Source of the DNA: JAENVU01 sp031430375
GTDB lineage: Bacteria; Actinomycetota; Acidimicrobiia; IMCC26256; JAENVU01
Length of the DNA: 16,096 bases
Assembly (NCBI GenBank): GCA_031430375.1
Contig: JANPBJ010000112.1
Location: forward strand, 1 to 16,096
Reading direction: 5' to 3'
In this document: in pieces, positions 14,844-16,096 of the stretch
How positions within the stretch are numbered: position 1 is the stretch's first letter
How the letters are laid out: each line of letters begins with the position of its first letter
Translations under genes and position numbers: made by a program
The notes under the pieces: generated by a model
What the model was told of the DNA's origin: nothing
Seen by the model: the letters and a program-made list of their open reading frames with translations, nothing else
Databases searched by the model: none

Positions 14844-16049
14844 ATGAGCGGGCCCGACGACTCGCACCTGGTCGCCGTGGTGCTTCCGCCGCCCGCCGCC
14901 GCCGACGCCATCCGACGGGTCTGGGATGCCGGTGACGCGGTCATCGTGATCGATCCATCTGCGCCCGGGCTTCCCGACCGGATCACCGCTGCCGCACCGA
15001 CCCACATCATCGATGCCGGCGGGATCCGACCGACTCCCGGTGGTCGACCGGTGCCGGATGGGGTCGGGGCGATCGTTGCAACCTCCGGCACCACCGGTCG
15101 GGCCCGCCACGTGGAACTCACCATGGCCGGCCTGGTTGCGTCGGCCGCAGGCGTCCACGCAGCCCTCGCTGTCGATCCGCGGCGCGATCGGTGGCTCGCG
15201 TGCCTCCCACTGCACTCGATCGCCGGACTCGCGATCGTGGCGCGCTCCTACAGCACCGCAACGCCATTGGTGGTCCACCCGCGGTTCGACGCACACGCCG
15301 TGGCCCACTCGTCGACCAAGTGCTCACTCGTCTCACTCGTGCCGACAACCTTGCACCGACTCCTCGATGCCGACGCGCTCGCGGCCCGACGGTTCCGCCG
15401 CGTGCTGATCGGTGGTGGTCCGATCCCCGACGAACTCCTGCGCCGCTCCATCCACGTGGGAGTCAGCATCGTGACCACCTACGGACTCACCGAGACCGGC
15501 GGAGGCTGCGTGCACGACGGCCATCCGCTGAACGGGGTGGAGATCGACCTCGCTCCCGAAACATCCGAGATCCTCGTGCGAGGACCGGTGGTGATGCGGG
15601 GCTATCGAGACTCCCCGACCGACGACCCCTGGCAGGGGGATTGGTTCCGTACCGGCGACGTTGGTCGGTGGGAACCGGACGGTCGACTCACAGTCGTCGA
15701 TCGCATCAAGGATCTCGTCATCACCGGCGGCGTCAACGTCAGCCCGGTCGCGGTGGAAGCCGCATATCGCGGCGCAACCGGTATCGATGACCTGGCCATC
15801 ATCGGCGCGCCGGACTCCGAATGGGGCGAGCGAGTGGTTGCGTGCGTTGTACCCAGCAACCCCGCCGATCCGCCGTCGCTCGCTGGGCTCCGGGCCGCAG
15901 GGACCGCGACCGGACTCCGCCCGGCAGAACTGCCTCGCGAAATCCGGATTGTCGCCACGATCCCGCGCACACCCGGGGGCAAGACCCTCCGCCGAATGCT
16001 CCGAGACGGACCGCGCGCCGATCCGACGCCAGACCGCTCGACGAGTTAG
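14844..16049 (+). CDS. menE: o-Succinylbenzoate-CoA ligase MenE
   Basis: MenE activates o-succinylbenzoate with ATP and CoA to OSB-CoA, the MenB substrate. This ANL-superfamily protein is 401 residues, short but in the range of compact actinobacterial MenE. Motifs in order are the phosphate loop VATSGTTGRARHV (78-90), YGLTETGGG (213-221), DWFRTGD with D272, VDRIKDLVITGGVNVSP (285-301) with R287, and the C-terminal catalytic Lys K380 in PRTPGGKTLRR. In the phosphate loop the common G-x-P-K is G-R-A-R, so the usual Pro and Lys are replaced. The frame is open far upstream, but an earlier start would run through the regulatory gap and antisense to menB; the ATG at 14844 fits the family start. It converges on a crotonase gene with overlapping stops. 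Confidence 0.92.
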   Translation: MSGPDDSHLVAVVLPPPAAADAIRRVWDAGDAVIVIDPSAPGLPDRITAAAPTHIIDAGGIRPTPGGRPVPDGVGAIVATSGTTGRARHVELTMAGLVASAAGVHAALAVDPRRDRWLACLPLHSIAGLAIVARSYSTATPLVVHPRFDAHAVAHSSTKCSLVSLVPTTLHRLLDADALAARRFRRVLIGGGPIPDELLRRSIHVGVSIVTTYGLTETGGGCVHDGHPLNGVEIDLAPETSEILVRGPVVMRGYRDSPTDDPWQGDWFRTGDVGRWEPDGRLTVVDRIKDLVITGGVNVSPVAVEAAYRGATGIDDLAIIGAPDSEWGERVVACVVPSNPADPPSLAGLRAAGTATGLRPAELPREIRIVATIPRTPGGKTLRRMLRDGPRADPTPDRSTS

Positions 16050-16068
16050 CGGCCTTGGAAGTCTGGCG
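16027..16068. terminator. Nested inverted repeat across the menE/crotonase convergent stops
   Basis: CGCCAGAC (16027-16034) pairs with GTCTGGCG (16061-16068), enclosing an inner pair CCGCT (16034-16038) and AGCGG (16048-16052). Both convergent stop codons (16046-16049) lie inside. It may end transcripts in both directions, although there is no T-tract. Confidence 0.3.
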
Positions 16069-16096
16069 CGCGCTTCTCGGCGAACGCGGCAAGACC
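16046..16096 (-). CDS. C-terminus of an enoyl-CoA hydratase/isomerase (crotonase) family protein, partial
   Basis: Only the last 16 codons are in the window, reading GLAAFAEKRAPDFQGR and then TAA. The pattern G-x-x-A-F-x-E-K-R-x-P-x-F-x-G is the usual C-terminal end of crotonase-superfamily proteins such as enoyl-CoA hydratases. The gene continues beyond the right edge. Its stop overlaps the menE stop by three bases on the opposite strand. Whether it has any link with menaquinone is not visible; MenB is the same fold but is already present. Confidence 0.7.
   Translation of the reverse strand, partial: GLAAFAEKRAPDFQGR

Overview
This GC-rich 16.1 kb window looks chromosomal and actinobacterial. 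It has a class E sortase, an OmpR-type two-component pair, GTG starts, dense 4-nt start/stop overlaps and several starts with a -10-like hexamer immediately upstream, as in leaderless mRNAs. An Acidimicrobiia-like origin is my best guess from overall impression only. I see no rRNA, tRNA, CRISPR array, insertion sequence or phage gene. No gene-free stretch exceeds about 115 bases.

Left part (1-7057), cell surface. A class E sortase (+) ends 3 bp from a four-gene operon on the minus strand. Read 5' to 3', that operon is a multi-membrane-span GT-C-like protein, an OmpR-family response regulator, a sensor histidine kinase, and a dTDP-L-rhamnose 4-epimerase-like SDR enzyme. All junctions are overlapping except kinase/epimerase, where three tandem copies of a 14-bp unit form a chain of stop-start codons. 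Divergent from this operon (+) lie a family 2 glycosyltransferase and a DUF2064 nucleotidyltransferase-like protein coupled by ATGA.

Right part (7058-16096), menaquinone biosynthesis. Nearly the whole classical Men pathway is here, on alternating strands: merR-menG-menF (+), menD (-), menH (+), menB-menA-menC (-), menE (+). Chorismate goes to isochorismate (MenF), SEPHCHC (MenD), SHCHC (MenH), o-succinylbenzoate (MenC), OSB-CoA (MenE), DHNA-CoA (MenB), then after thioester hydrolysis to demethylmenaquinone (MenA) and menaquinone (MenG). Only the DHNA-CoA thioesterase (MenI) is absent. The window ends in the C-terminus of a crotonase-fold protein.

The most interesting signal is regulatory. 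The MerR-family protein that starts the men block carries two MerR-like helix-turn-helix domains in tandem. A composite site, GGAG-N6-CTCC-N7-GGAG, with 12 of 14 bases shared in the dyad and an identical 21-bp period, sits just upstream of merR itself and between the divergent menB and menE starts. This suggests an undescribed autoregulated MerR regulon controlling menaquinone synthesis.
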